Shown: one piece after another, positions 17,200-26,900 of the stretch
How the letters are laid out: every line of letters starts with the position of its first letter
Position numbering within the stretch: position 1 is the stretch's first letter
Assembly (NCBI RefSeq): GCF_019492185.1
Contig: NZ_JAICCF010000003.1
Span: 186,001 to 250,000, forward strand
Reading direction: 5' to 3'
DNA from: Chitinophaga rhizophila
GTDB lineage: Bacteria > Bacteroidota > Bacteroidia > Chitinophagales > Chitinophagaceae
DNA length: 64,000 nt
Notes under the pieces: model-generated
Database searches by the model: none
What the model was told of the DNA's origin: nothing
Seen by the model: the letters and a program-made list of their open reading frames with translations, nothing else
Position numbers and translations under genes: made by a program

Positions 17200-17571
17200 T
17201 GCTGTGGTTTATTCATAATTATCCCGGCTCTTTCTGATGCTCAAAAGGTGGTATAGTGACATAATTACAATTAGCCCCTGTCGGAAAGGATATTGGCTCT
17301 TTATGCAACAATACCTTAAGACCGTCTTTACACTCAATACCCCGAGCGAGGATACTGAAGACAATAAAGAAGTACTTGGTTTGCATCGCAGCTGTCTGTA
17401 GCTCCAAACTCCTGATAGCCTCTGGCATATTGCCAACAGTCCAGTCTATAAATAATCCGGGATCAACGAATAGCTTTTCCCCGAGGGTTACCGCCTAAGC
17501 GGTTTTTTTGAATGAAAGACCGGCTATAAAACAACTGGCAATTACATACCTATAATAGCTCTCCTTTTTTC
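17200..17571. other. Degenerate region with a short terminator-like hairpin
   Basis: A minus-strand frame (17219-17428 and upstream) encodes a coding-like but unrecognised peptide, probably another relic. At 17490-17509 a 5-bp stem ACCGC/GCGGT followed by a run of seven T could act as a weak plus-strand terminator. Confidence 0.35.
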
Positions 17572-18237
17572 TTACTGCGCGTTAGCAACAAGTATAATAT
17601 CCAGATCAAAGTCGTCATAAATTGCCTTATCCCCCAGATTCTCAAAGTAATGCTTAGAGCGGTATTTGATATCATACTTTGTCCTGTCTACGCTGACCTT
17701 TGCCTGGGCAGTCAGTTTACTCTTATCCATGGTTACGGTAGCTGGGAAAGCGATATTATTGGTAATTCCTTTAATGGTTAATGTACCAGTCACCTCATAC
17801 TGATTAGTGCTATGAGGCTTGATACCGGTGATGAGGAAATCTGCTGATGGGTATTTTTCTACTGCAAAGAAGTCATCACCTTTCAGGTGACCGGTCAGTT
17901 TGGCGTTACCTTCCGCATCTTTGATATCAGTGACGGTAATACTACGTGTATCCAGTTTAAAACTGCCACTTTTCAGGGAATTGCTTTCGACATTCAAGGT
18001 TCCGCTACTAATAGCGATAGTACCGGTGTGCGTCCCTGTTACTTTACGGGCTGTCCATACCAGTTTGCTGTTTTTACTATCAATCTGGAAAGCGATCACG
18101 TTATGAGTAGCTGCTGATACCGGCGTAATGGTTATCGGCAGGGCAGATGATGTACTATTGACCTGAATAGTAAAAGCTGTAATCACAGCGATAACACCTA
18201 CAGATGCAAAGGAGGCAGCGTGCTGTAAAAGTTTCAT
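17572..18237 (-). CDS. Secreted YceI-family protein
   Basis: 221 residues with an N-terminal signal (MKLLQHAASFASVGVIAVIT). The mature part is a YceI lipocalin-like barrel: FQIDSKNSKLVWTARKVTGT at the start, GHLKGDDFFAVEKYPSADF in the middle, LTIKGITNNIAFPATVTM near the end. YceI proteins bind isoprenoid-type lipids in a periplasmic barrel; the exact ligand here is unknown. A second, cytoplasmic-looking copy lies at 59478-60005. The gene is intact although the DNA on both sides is decaying. Confidence 0.9.
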   Translation of the reverse strand: MKLLQHAASFASVGVIAVITAFTIQVNSTSSALPITITPVSAATHNVIAFQIDSKNSKLVWTARKVTGTHTGTIAISSGTLNVESNSLKSGSFKLDTRSITVTDIKDAEGNAKLTGHLKGDDFFAVEKYPSADFLITGIKPHSTNQYEVTGTLTIKGITNNIAFPATVTMDKSKLTAQAKVSVDRTKYDIKYRSKHYFENLGDKAIYDDFDLDIILVANAQ

Positions 18238-18254
18238 TGGTAGTGTGTTTTAAA

Positions 18255-18291
18255 AGACCTGCAGGGCCGGGCCGGCCGACCCCACAGGTCT
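18255..18291 (-). terminator. GC-rich terminator after the TlpA-like gene
   Basis: Outer arms AGACCTG (18255-18261) and CAGGTCT (18285-18291) enclose a GC-rich core; on the minus strand a short TTTT follows. It lies about 40 bases after the stop at 18333 and just before the YceI start. Confidence 0.6.
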
Positions 18292-18332
18292 GACAACAGA
18301 GAACAACAAATAGCAGGTAACGTATGTCACTA

Positions 18333-19520
18333 TTATGCGCAGCTAACTAGTTGATGATAGCGACTTATGTCGCCATTAAGATCTATCGTGATGGTTGTAG
18401 GGAATGCCATCATACGGTTGAGTGACGGAAGTGTTTCCGAAACCACTTTCTTATCAGCAATGCTACCAAAAGGAATATCATATTCAATACTGTATTTATC
18501 TTTTAAATTTCTAAGTGTATAACGGGCATATTCAACCTCTTCTTTCTGCTCAAAACCAGTGGCAATCACCTCGACGCCATGTGCTTTGTTCTTCCTGAAC
18601 CTGGGAGCAAGAGAGGCGGTATGGTATATACAATTAAGATACCAGGCGCTTGTAACCTCCTCATTAACTGCTTGACCTTTACACAGCGCATCACTTAATG
18701 ATATCTGCCCACCATTCAGATCAGGTAGGGGAAAGTCAGGTTCCTTATTGCCTTCTTTGAGATAAGTCAGCTTGTTGAGATCAGGCAGTTCCGCATAAGG
18801 GTTTTTATTACCGTCCAGCTTTACATTGTTATCTGTCCCCAGACTCAGCTCCCCCGTAAAGGACTTGTCATTATTAATATGCCCTTTTATGTATATAGGA
18901 CTAGGACCTGTAAAGCCTGAAAGCTCAAACTCATTTCCCTGCACTGTTCCTTCCAGTTCCCGGCTATCACCCAGAACAGACATAATCACACCTGTCAGCT
19001 TATTACCGTTCTGCTTCAATAGCCCTATGCGGTTAGGAATCGGTTCTTTACCATAGATTTGTAACTCCCACTTACCTGATAAATCAGCACCGGGCTTTAC
19101 ATCTTTTCCCGGTTCAGTAAACCGATACTTTTTGCCTGCTTCTGCAACAAAGGGCAGTGCGTTTTCTCTGAAATCCGGCGTCAGCTTTCTGTATTCACCA
19201 GTAATACGTCCATCAGATTCTATCCTGGCAAACAAAGCGGCATCATAGGTATTCATTTTTATAAATAGTGAGTCATCTGCAATACGCTTTACCATAAAGT
19301 CGTCGCGGCGGGAGCCCGTGATAAGCGAGAATACTACATGCTCAGGATCTTTACCTTTAAACTCAAAATTGAAAGGCACACTGGCTTCATTTACAGTAAA
19401 GACGCCACGCCATACCCCTTCTCTTACAAACAGGGGTTTTCTCTCAGTCGCAAATACAGCACTACCGAACAGTACAGTGATCAACAGGCCTTTCGCTACA
19501 ATGCGGGTTATCGTGTTCAT
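18333..19520 (-). CDS. Secreted TlpA-like thioredoxin-fold protein, active site lost and C-terminus truncated
   Basis: 395 residues with a signal peptide (to about residue 25). An N-terminal beta-rich part of about 240 residues is followed by a TlpA/AhpC-type domain (PDFPLPDLNGGQISLSD onward). In active relatives the segment after this reads like WCPNC; here it is WYLNC, so the first redox cysteine is Tyr. The chain ends at GDISRYHQLVSCA, where relatives continue with a GFSGP-type segment and a final helix. This points to loss of thiol redox function, through frameshift or decay. The reading frame is otherwise open. It could still fold, but I treat it as a gene in decay. Confidence 0.7.
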   Translation of the reverse strand: MNTITRIVAKGLLITVLFGSAVFATERKPLFVREGVWRGVFTVNEASVPFNFEFKGKDPEHVVFSLITGSRRDDFMVKRIADDSLFIKMNTYDAALFARIESDGRITGEYRKLTPDFRENALPFVAEAGKKYRFTEPGKDVKPGADLSGKWELQIYGKEPIPNRIGLLKQNGNKLTGVIMSVLGDSRELEGTVQGNEFELSGFTGPSPIYIKGHINNDKSFTGELSLGTDNNVKLDGNKNPYAELPDLNKLTYLKEGNKEPDFPLPDLNGGQISLSDALCKGQAVNEEVTSAWYLNCIYHTASLAPRFRKNKAHGVEVIATGFEQKEEVEYARYTLRNLKDKYSIEYDIPFGSIADKKVVSETLPSLNRMMAFPTTITIDLNGDISRYHQLVSCA

Positions 19521-19933
19521 GAGCGTAAGTTTGATTTGGGTGGTTGATAGTTTAAGGCATAGCTTTCTCCTTCCGGTTACCGGTCATTTAACAGAACAGA
19601 TATGATCATAGAAGAAGATATAGCCTTGATAAGGCAGATTAGCCACAACAAGAAGGCATACAGCCGGAAGAACGAAGAAACTTGTTCATGTTCAAAAGTG
19701 TTAGTTAATTTTTATAAATCAACTAATTAATGGTGGCTTAATTAGGGTGGTAATAACAAAGATAGAAGAGCCCATCTGAATTTCCAAATAATAGTCCATT
19801 AATTTTATGGACTATTTACCGAATACATACAACTGATTGTTACTGAATAACATTATGCGCAGGAGGATTTGCGATGTATTCAGTACAAAGACACGTATTC
19901 ATATAACTCAGGGGGTTACCTTATGCGTGGCGC
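19521..19933. other. Intergenic region without a supported gene
   Basis: AT-rich sequence upstream of the TlpA-like gene. A 42-codon plus-strand frame at 19602-19730 has coding-like composition but no family and no start context. No clear hairpin or repeat was seen. Confidence 0.4.
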
Positions 19934-20056
19934 TTATAGCTGCTCATTGTTCTCCTTCCAGTTGACGCTTGTCTTGTGACCGTAGAATCTATTCACCAAA
20001 ATAAACATAACTGTAATGCTCGCAATGATAACGTAATGTAAAACGATTGACGGCAT
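19934..20056 (-). CDS. Possible small single-helix membrane protein
   Basis: From ATG 20056 a 40-residue frame has one hydrophobic segment (SIVLHYVIIASITVMFILV) and a charged tail (KTSVNWKENNEQL). This hydrophobic-then-basic layout is typical of real small membrane proteins, but no family is known to me. A longer frame reaching 20188 has poorer composition. Confidence 0.3.
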   Translation of the reverse strand: MPSIVLHYVIIASITVMFILVNRFYGHKTSVNWKENNEQL

Positions 20057-20263
20057 GATAATAAAAGCTGATAAAGTACTATTGATAACTGTTGTTACTG
20101 TTGTTATTGAGCTAAATCTACATAAAACAGGTTGAAAATATACAGCAGTCTCTCCAAATAGAAGGCATACTGATAAATTCATCAACAAAAGTTAACACAG
20201 CTTTGCGACTCTGACAATACCACGATCGTTTAATATAGGTCTAAACACGCTACCACAAAGAAA

Positions 20264-20290
20264 AAATCCCCCGTTAGGAACGGGGGATTT
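20264..20290 (-). terminator. Terminator overlapping the GH43 stop codon
   Basis: A 12-bp stem (20264-20275 with 20279-20290, GC-rich core CCCCCGTT/AACGGGGG) and 3-base loop, followed on the minus strand by a T run. The GH43 stop codon (20274-20276) lies in the stem and loop. Confidence 0.9.
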
Positions 20291-21296
20291 GTAATAAAGT
20301 ATCTGTCTGTAAAGGCTTCCCAAACACAGGCCAGCCCGCTTCATCCCAGCGAAACCGCTGTATCCGTGGCGATCTTTTATTTCCACACCCATCACCCGGA
20401 TGGTCATTCGCGTGATATAAAATCCAATGTTCCTTCCCGTCAGGAGACGTAAAAAAAGAATTATGCCCCGGCCCATACACCTTATTCTCAGGCGATTGCC
20501 TGAAAACAGGCTCTGCTCTTTTCTTCCAGGATGACGGATCCAGCAGATCACTGTCTTCAGCTGCTACCAATATTCCCAATGCATAATCGTCTGTCCAGCA
20601 GGCAGATCCTGAATATACAATAAAAAGCTGCTTACCATATTTCAGCATCTGCGGCCCCTCATTCACATCCAGATGCTTCAAATTTGGATCTCTTAGGTCC
20701 CCCTTGGTTTCCCAGGTATACTGCGGCGACGATATCTTTACCCTTTTCCCCTGAATAGTAAGCGGATCTTTCATGGCCGCGATATAGATATCCTGACGGC
20801 CATTCTTGTCACCTTCCCATCCCGACCAGGTCATATAGAGCTTACCACGGTGTTCAAATACACTCGCATCTATCGCCCATTTATCTTCTATGTCCGCCAC
20901 CTTACCCTTAAACTCCCACACGCCAAGCATCGGGTCGGGTGAACTGTTCTCCAACGCATAAATCCTGTGATACTGATTGTCACCATTATCTGCTGCAAAA
21001 TAAACGTACCATTTACCCTTTATAAAGTGTATCTCCGGTGCCCATATCTCTTTGGAAAATGCACCTGAAGCAGGAGGTGTCCAGATCGTTTTATGCGGTG
21101 CATCTTTCAGAAAAGCAATGTTCTTCGTCTTCCACAACTCCAGCCGGTTACCCATCGTATGCATATAGTAGTAATGCCCGTCCTTATAAGTACACCACGG
21201 GTCGGGGCCTCCCGGCAACACCGGATTACGGAAAGTATCCTGTGCCTGTACGGCAGATGTCAGGAATACCAGCAAGCAAATAAGTGATCTTAACAT
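20274..21296 (-). CDS. Glycoside hydrolase family 43
   Basis: 340 residues with a signal peptide (MLRSLICLLVFLTSAVQAQ). The five-bladed propeller catalytic residues fit: Asp32 in GGPDPWCTY as general base, Asp143 in WAIDASVF as pKa modulator, Glu213 in DVNEGPQML as general acid. GH43 enzymes are mostly alpha-L-arabinofuranosidases and beta-xylosidases; the subfamily cannot be fixed by eye. It is the last gene of the SusCD locus, 2 bases after the DUF3823 gene, so it likely acts on the oligosaccharides imported by that system. There is no lipobox, so it is probably periplasmic. Confidence 0.93.
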   Translation of the reverse strand: MLRSLICLLVFLTSAVQAQDTFRNPVLPGGPDPWCTYKDGHYYYMHTMGNRLELWKTKNIAFLKDAPHKTIWTPPASGAFSKEIWAPEIHFIKGKWYVYFAADNGDNQYHRIYALENSSPDPMLGVWEFKGKVADIEDKWAIDASVFEHRGKLYMTWSGWEGDKNGRQDIYIAAMKDPLTIQGKRVKISSPQYTWETKGDLRDPNLKHLDVNEGPQMLKYGKQLFIVYSGSACWTDDYALGILVAAEDSDLLDPSSWKKRAEPVFRQSPENKVYGPGHNSFFTSPDGKEHWILYHANDHPGDGCGNKRSPRIQRFRWDEAGWPVFGKPLQTDTLLQIPRS

Positions 21297-21298
21297 AT

Positions 21299-22015
21299 CT
21301 ATTTCAGGTTAATCTGTTGTACCTCCGAAAATAACAGATCTTCTACTCCGCTAATTTTCACACCAACACGGGCAAATACATAATCCTGATTACCAGTGGC
21401 TCCATTACCGGAGATCACATCAGGTATATTCACCTGCATACTAATATTGGCCGGATCTGTAATATTGCCGCCATCAAGTACAGTACGGGCAATGTAGTTA
21501 GTACCATCCACAAACTGCGTCTGGTTCAGGTATAAAAATACTGATTCAATATTTCTCTCATCAGGCCCTGTCAATATCTTCTCCAGCCGGAAATTACCCG
21601 TCACTACATCAGTTCCACTCAACGCCAGTTTAGCCTCCCTCACCATATAGTAAGGCATTACCTCAATATTCATCTCCTGGTTACCACGGATGGTTAACAA
21701 CATGGTATCTGTCTTTGTCTCTGCATCTGTAATGGAGCGGAACGGGCCCTGAGAAGGAGGAATGATCAGCTTATAATTACCATCAAACAATAACGCCGAA
21801 AAGGAACCATCCTCTTTTACGTTGACTGTAATCGCGCCGTTCTTACCCCATCCAGGCTCCCATAACTCGAACGTTACATCTTTTGAACTGACGTTCACCG
21901 GTACTCCTTTATAAGTAATAAAACCAGAAAATGTAGACGATGGCGGATCATAATTGTCTTTCTTGCATGAAAACGCTGTCAGCGCCAATGCTATATATGC
22001 GAATATCTTTTTCAT
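21299..22015 (-). CDS. DUF3823-family lipoprotein of the SusCD locus
   Basis: 238 residues with lipobox TAFSC (Cys17) followed by KKDNYDPPSS. An N-terminal carboxypeptidase-regulatory-like beta domain (FSGFITYKGVPVNVSS) and the segment WEPGWGKNGAITV identify the DUF3823 family, which is found beside SusD genes in Bacteroidota and is thought to be a surface glycan-binding accessory, like SusE or SusF. It lies between SusD (24-base gap) and GH43. Confidence 0.85.
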   Translation of the reverse strand: MKKIFAYIALALTAFSCKKDNYDPPSSTFSGFITYKGVPVNVSSKDVTFELWEPGWGKNGAITVNVKEDGSFSALLFDGNYKLIIPPSQGPFRSITDAETKTDTMLLTIRGNQEMNIEVMPYYMVREAKLALSGTDVVTGNFRLEKILTGPDERNIESVFLYLNQTQFVDGTNYIARTVLDGGNITDPANISMQVNIPDVISGNGATGNQDYVFARVGVKISGVEDLLFSEVQQINLK

Positions 22016-22038
22016 GTGGCATGTTTTACAAATAAGTA

Positions 22039-23937
22039 CTATTGATTCGGGTTCTTCACCAGTCTGGGATTGTTACTGAGGATATCTGAGCCGATCAGTG
22101 AATAATAATTGCCCAGGTTAAAACGATGTGCTGCGGTAACATTAGAAGGCTTCACTATCCTGTATACCCACTTACCATCATTCACATTACCAGGGTGATA
22201 GACTTTGTACCCCCACAGCCCGTAAATCATGGTACTCACCTTGTCTGCTTTACCAAGATTGCTCACCAGGTCTGTAGCAGAGATCGTTTCCCCGTTCCAT
22301 ACTCTGTGGGCCAGTCTCCAACGCTTGTAGTCAAACAACTGATGTCCTTCAAAAGCCAGTTCTACTCGTCTTTCGTGTACTATTCTGTCAAAAGTGATCT
22401 GTGCAGCGGTAAGCTGGGTTGTAAAGCCTGCACGATCGCGTACCTGGTTAATATAATCGGATGAAAGACCGGGATTTCCCAGCTCAAAAGCAGCTTCTGC
22501 TGCATTCAGCAATACTTCTGCATAACGAAAACGTACCCACCATACATCACTACGGGTACCTATTTGACCGGAGCCTACTGCGGGATCCATAAACTTGCGT
22601 ACATAGAAACCTGTCTGTGCGCTATATTGCAAACCATCTACCGGACCGTCTGTACCTACTACCTGGGAGCTTTTTGGCGCGCCAGCTACCGGAATACTAT
22701 CCCTGTCGCCAAAGTTATCACCAGTAATAATATTGTATTTACCATCCTTCCAATACATCACACCTGCCCATATATCCAGCGGCACTCCTTTAAATCGGGT
22801 ACCTGGCAACATGATAGTGCCTCCCAGCCGCGCGTCTCTTCCGGCAAAGATGTCTCCGGGATTATCATAATACACATAGTCATTGCCATTGTTAGTCGCA
22901 AAAGGACTCAATGTATTATCCAGCTTTTCATATTGCAGTGCCAGATTCAAAGACGGATTCACTCTACCTCCCTGCTGCTCTTCTGCCGATGACCAGGGCT
23001 GATTAGCAATCGTCCATTCCTGCGTCTTGCCAGACTTCAGCTTAAAATCCAGTGCAAAGATGACCTCGGGGTTATTCGATTTATCATAAAAAAGAGAAGC
23101 AAAATTCTCCTGCAAATCTTCTGGCTTCTTCCTGTAAAGCGAATACTTCCCTCCGGTGATTAACGCCTGTGCTGCTTCCAGCGACTTGGTATAATAAGCG
23201 GTTGCCTTATCGGCAGGTATACCTACTTCCCATCCCGGCAGTTTTACTGCAGGTGTACCTGCGCCATACTTGGCAATAGAAGCTGCATACAAAGCGGCTC
23301 TTGCCTGCATAGCCAATGCCAGTCCCCTTGTTGCTCTAGCTTTGATATTAGCATCATCCGGCAGAATACTCTTTATAGTATCCAGCTCTGCGATCACGAA
23401 ATCATAAATATCAGATTCTTTCGCACGCGGATGCCGCAGATAAGTAGGATCTCCACTGAAGTCGTATTCCATCGGCTCCAGTATCAACGGTACTCCTCCC
23501 ACACGTTTCACTTCTTCAAAGTAAATAGCTGCCCGCAGGAAACGTGCTTCTGACAGAAAGCGTGCCTGCACATCCGGAGCCAGCTCAGTGGCTGCCTTAC
23601 ACTTCTGCACAAATAAGTTCAGATCACGGATATAACCGTAATCCCACAGTCCCCACCAGTCTACAGGATAGTCCACCTGTTTCGTTCTCCAATACTGGCC
23701 TGCTTCGGAAGGAAATGCTTCATCAAAGTTGGTAAACTCAGCCCAGTTGGTAATCGTCTGCTGGTCAGGATACCGGTTATACAGATCTGCCAGTACGGAT
23801 AAAACCAGATCAGGACTTTTCCATACTTCTTCGTCAGGTAATACATTGGTAGGATCCGTCGTCAGAAATTCATCATCCTTTACACATCCTGTTATTATTG
23901 TAACTGCTGTTGCCAGTATCAGCAAATATTTTTTCAT
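22039..23937 (-). CDS. SusD/RagB-family outer-membrane lipoprotein
   Basis: 632 residues from ATG 23937; a longer frame from 23973 overlaps the SusC stop. Lipobox IITGC, then VKDDEFLTTDPTNVLPDEEVW. The SusD_RagB C-terminal signature is present: RFRYAEVLLNAAEAAFELG and ERRVELAFEGHQLFDYKRW. It is long for the family, with extra loops that could form a larger glycan-binding surface. It follows its SusC by 19 bases. Expected to sit at the cell surface as the lid of the SusC channel. Confidence 0.95.
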   Translation of the reverse strand: MKKYLLILATAVTIITGCVKDDEFLTTDPTNVLPDEEVWKSPDLVLSVLADLYNRYPDQQTITNWAEFTNFDEAFPSEAGQYWRTKQVDYPVDWWGLWDYGYIRDLNLFVQKCKAATELAPDVQARFLSEARFLRAAIYFEEVKRVGGVPLILEPMEYDFSGDPTYLRHPRAKESDIYDFVIAELDTIKSILPDDANIKARATRGLALAMQARAALYAASIAKYGAGTPAVKLPGWEVGIPADKATAYYTKSLEAAQALITGGKYSLYRKKPEDLQENFASLFYDKSNNPEVIFALDFKLKSGKTQEWTIANQPWSSAEEQQGGRVNPSLNLALQYEKLDNTLSPFATNNGNDYVYYDNPGDIFAGRDARLGGTIMLPGTRFKGVPLDIWAGVMYWKDGKYNIITGDNFGDRDSIPVAGAPKSSQVVGTDGPVDGLQYSAQTGFYVRKFMDPAVGSGQIGTRSDVWWVRFRYAEVLLNAAEAAFELGNPGLSSDYINQVRDRAGFTTQLTAAQITFDRIVHERRVELAFEGHQLFDYKRWRLAHRVWNGETISATDLVSNLGKADKVSTMIYGLWGYKVYHPGNVNDGKWVYRIVKPSNVTAAHRFNLGNYYSLIGSDILSNNPRLVKNPNQ

Positions 23938-23956
23938 GCTGCATGTAATTAAAAGA

Positions 23957-26900
23957 TCAGAGAGAGATTTCAAAGCCCACGTTTACGAATTTGCTCTGCG
24001 GATAAGTCAGACCGTTATCATCAACGATCTCTGCATCTATACCCACATTCTTCATGTTATCGATAGAGAAAAGGTTAGACGCATTGATGTAAAAACGCGC
24101 TCTTTCTATCTTTGCACGACCAAGCAAATTCTTGGGAACACTATATCCAAGCTCCATTGTTCTTGCACGGATATATTTAACATTTATCAGCCAGAAATCT
24201 GAATTTCTGCCAAAGCTGCTATGACCACCATCATTGAAACGTAATGCAGGATATCTGCCAGGAATCCAGCGGCTGTTCAGATCCAGCGGATTCTCCCTGT
24301 GCCAGCGGTCTTCATACAGATCTGCCATCAGGTTACCGCCGTTCTGAAAAGGATTACGCATTTCCCAGTTACGGTTAAATGAATAACCTGCACCTCCTGA
24401 AAAATCAATGCGTGCATCAAAACCTTTCCAGTTGGCTGAGAAACTAAAGCCAAAATTCAGTATAGGATTTCTGCCGGTACCATAACCAATCGGACGTTCA
24501 TCCAGGTTGTTGATAATACCATCATTATTGATGTCTTTGTAAATAAGATCTCCCGGCAATAATGTCTTGTTACCTGTACCATCTATATTCACACCATACT
24601 TGTTGATCTCTTCCTGCGATTGAAACTGACCAACTACCTCATATCCCCAGAAAGCATTCACATAACGCTCTTCACTTGAGTTGCGATAGTGATCAAGCGA
24701 GTTGTTGAACACAGGTTTATACGTATGTAAAGTCCTGGCTCTGGCTACAGAAAAGTTACCGCCAATATTGAAGCTCACTTCGCGAACCTTACCTGAATAA
24801 GCAATGGAACCTTCTATACCGGCTACCTGATCGCTATTCACATTTTCCGAAGGCAAACGATAACCCAGCTCATTAGGTACCAGGATATCATATTTAGCGC
24901 CTAACAGGCCTGTCCTTCTCCTGTTGAATACATCGATGGCTCCTGTGATCTTATCGTTCAGCAAGCCATAATCCAGCCCGATATCAATCGTTCTGCTGAT
25001 GAACCAGGATATATTTCTTACCGGCACTCCCTTATTACTGGAACCAATTACCGGATTGCCATCCAGTATTACAGTGGATGAATTATAGTTATATCCTGCC
25101 AGATAATCATACGCTCCAATTCCTACATCATCATCTCCCAGTTTACCATAAGATGCTCTCAGTTTCAACTCGCTTACTGCTTTCTTGCTCACAGCACTGA
25201 AAAATGCTTCCTCACTCAGTCTCCATCCACCGGAAACTGAAGGGAATGTACCCCATCTTTTGTTGGGCGCAAACTTCCATGAGGCATCGCGGCGTGCTGA
25301 CATTTCTATGTAATACTTACCTCCATAGTTATAGTTCAACCTGCCGATATAACCCAGGCGGGCCTCTGTTCCATCGCCGTCATTGTAGGTATCCATTGTA
25401 GAGAAATAGATCAGCGGTAACTGGTTCAGTGTAGGAACGGAATGCACATAAGAACTGATATCTCTTCTCTTAATCCTCTCTGCTACTAAAGTTGCACCTA
25501 CTGTATGCTTACCAAAGGTTTTGTTATAATTCAGCTGCACCTGTACTGTTGGTGTCAGGATAGTTCTGTTACGTCTTTCACGATACGGATTGGAACTACC
25601 GCCAGTGACGTTGTACTTGTCATTTACAGGATCGTAAGTATACACTTTATAAGTATACTCGTGACCATTCATGATCTCATTCGCATAATAATAGGAGAAG
25701 AGCCCTTTTGCCGTCAGCCCTTCCAGCGGAAACTGATATTCTGCTGTGAGGTTGGATTGCAACACTCTCCAGTCGCTGCGCCAGTAACCAGACAGTTTCT
25801 TATTCTGCAATGCCCAGTTCTCCGTATTATGACCGATATCATTCGGATAGTCAGGATTGTCATTAGCATAAGGACGTTCTGTAGGTCTGTTACGCAACAA
25901 AGCAAAACGTGCGCCCCAGTAATCATCAGTACCTGGCACACCTGGCTGATCGCGTGTCTCTATACGACCATTGATCTGCGCACCAATCTTGAAGCGGTCT
26001 GATACACGTGCTTCAATATTGCTTTGCACATTGGTTCTTTCAAATGTAAACTCTCTGCCAAGTACAGAGTTTTGATTGAGGTGTGTGGCAGACACGTAAT
26101 AGTTAATTCTTTCTGAACCACCGGTAAAATTGAGGTTAGCCTGTGTAAGCGGAGAGTTTCCCTTTACAATAAACTTATACCAGTCAAAACTTTTGTAACC
26201 GTCTTCTGTACCTTGTTGCCATTTATCCAGTTCTTCCTGTGTGATATTGGTCCTGCCTGACTGGTTCATATCAGCATCGGCTTTACCTACCATCCACTCG
26301 TAAGCATTAACTGTTTTCGGGAAACGGGTCCAGTTCTGCCATCCTCTGTAAACGTTTACATTGATGGTATTACGACTTCCCAGCTTACCGCGCTTAGTGG
26401 TTACCACTACCACACCATTCGCAGCCCGCATACCATATATAGCGGCAGAAGCGTCTTTCAGAACAGTGATACTTTCAATATCAGTTGGCGCGATGTTGTT
26501 AAACTGGCCTTCATCCTGCTGTATACCATCAATCACATATAAGGGGTTACCCATATTCCTGATCTGTATAGATGCACTGGCACCAGGGCGGCCATCAGAG
26601 AAACGAAAAGACACGCCGGCTATCTTACCTGCCAGTCCTGCACTTACAGTAGAACCGGCATGTACACCATTGAGATCTTTACTGGTGACAGATGATATAG
26701 CACCGGTGAGAGACTCTTTCCGCTGTGAACCATAACCTACCACTACGACATCTCCCAGTGAGGTGGAAGAAGATTCCAGGGCGGCATTGACCGTATGCTT
26801 CCCATTGATCTCAATCTCTTTGTTAGCATAACCTACATAGGTAAATATGAGAATACCACTAAGAGCAGGCACATTAAAACCATAAGCACCGTTAGCATCT

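Noticed and set aside
20192..20551. Minus-strand frame of 119 codons overlapping GH43
   Set aside because: It overlaps the C-terminal part of GH43 in another frame and the terminator.
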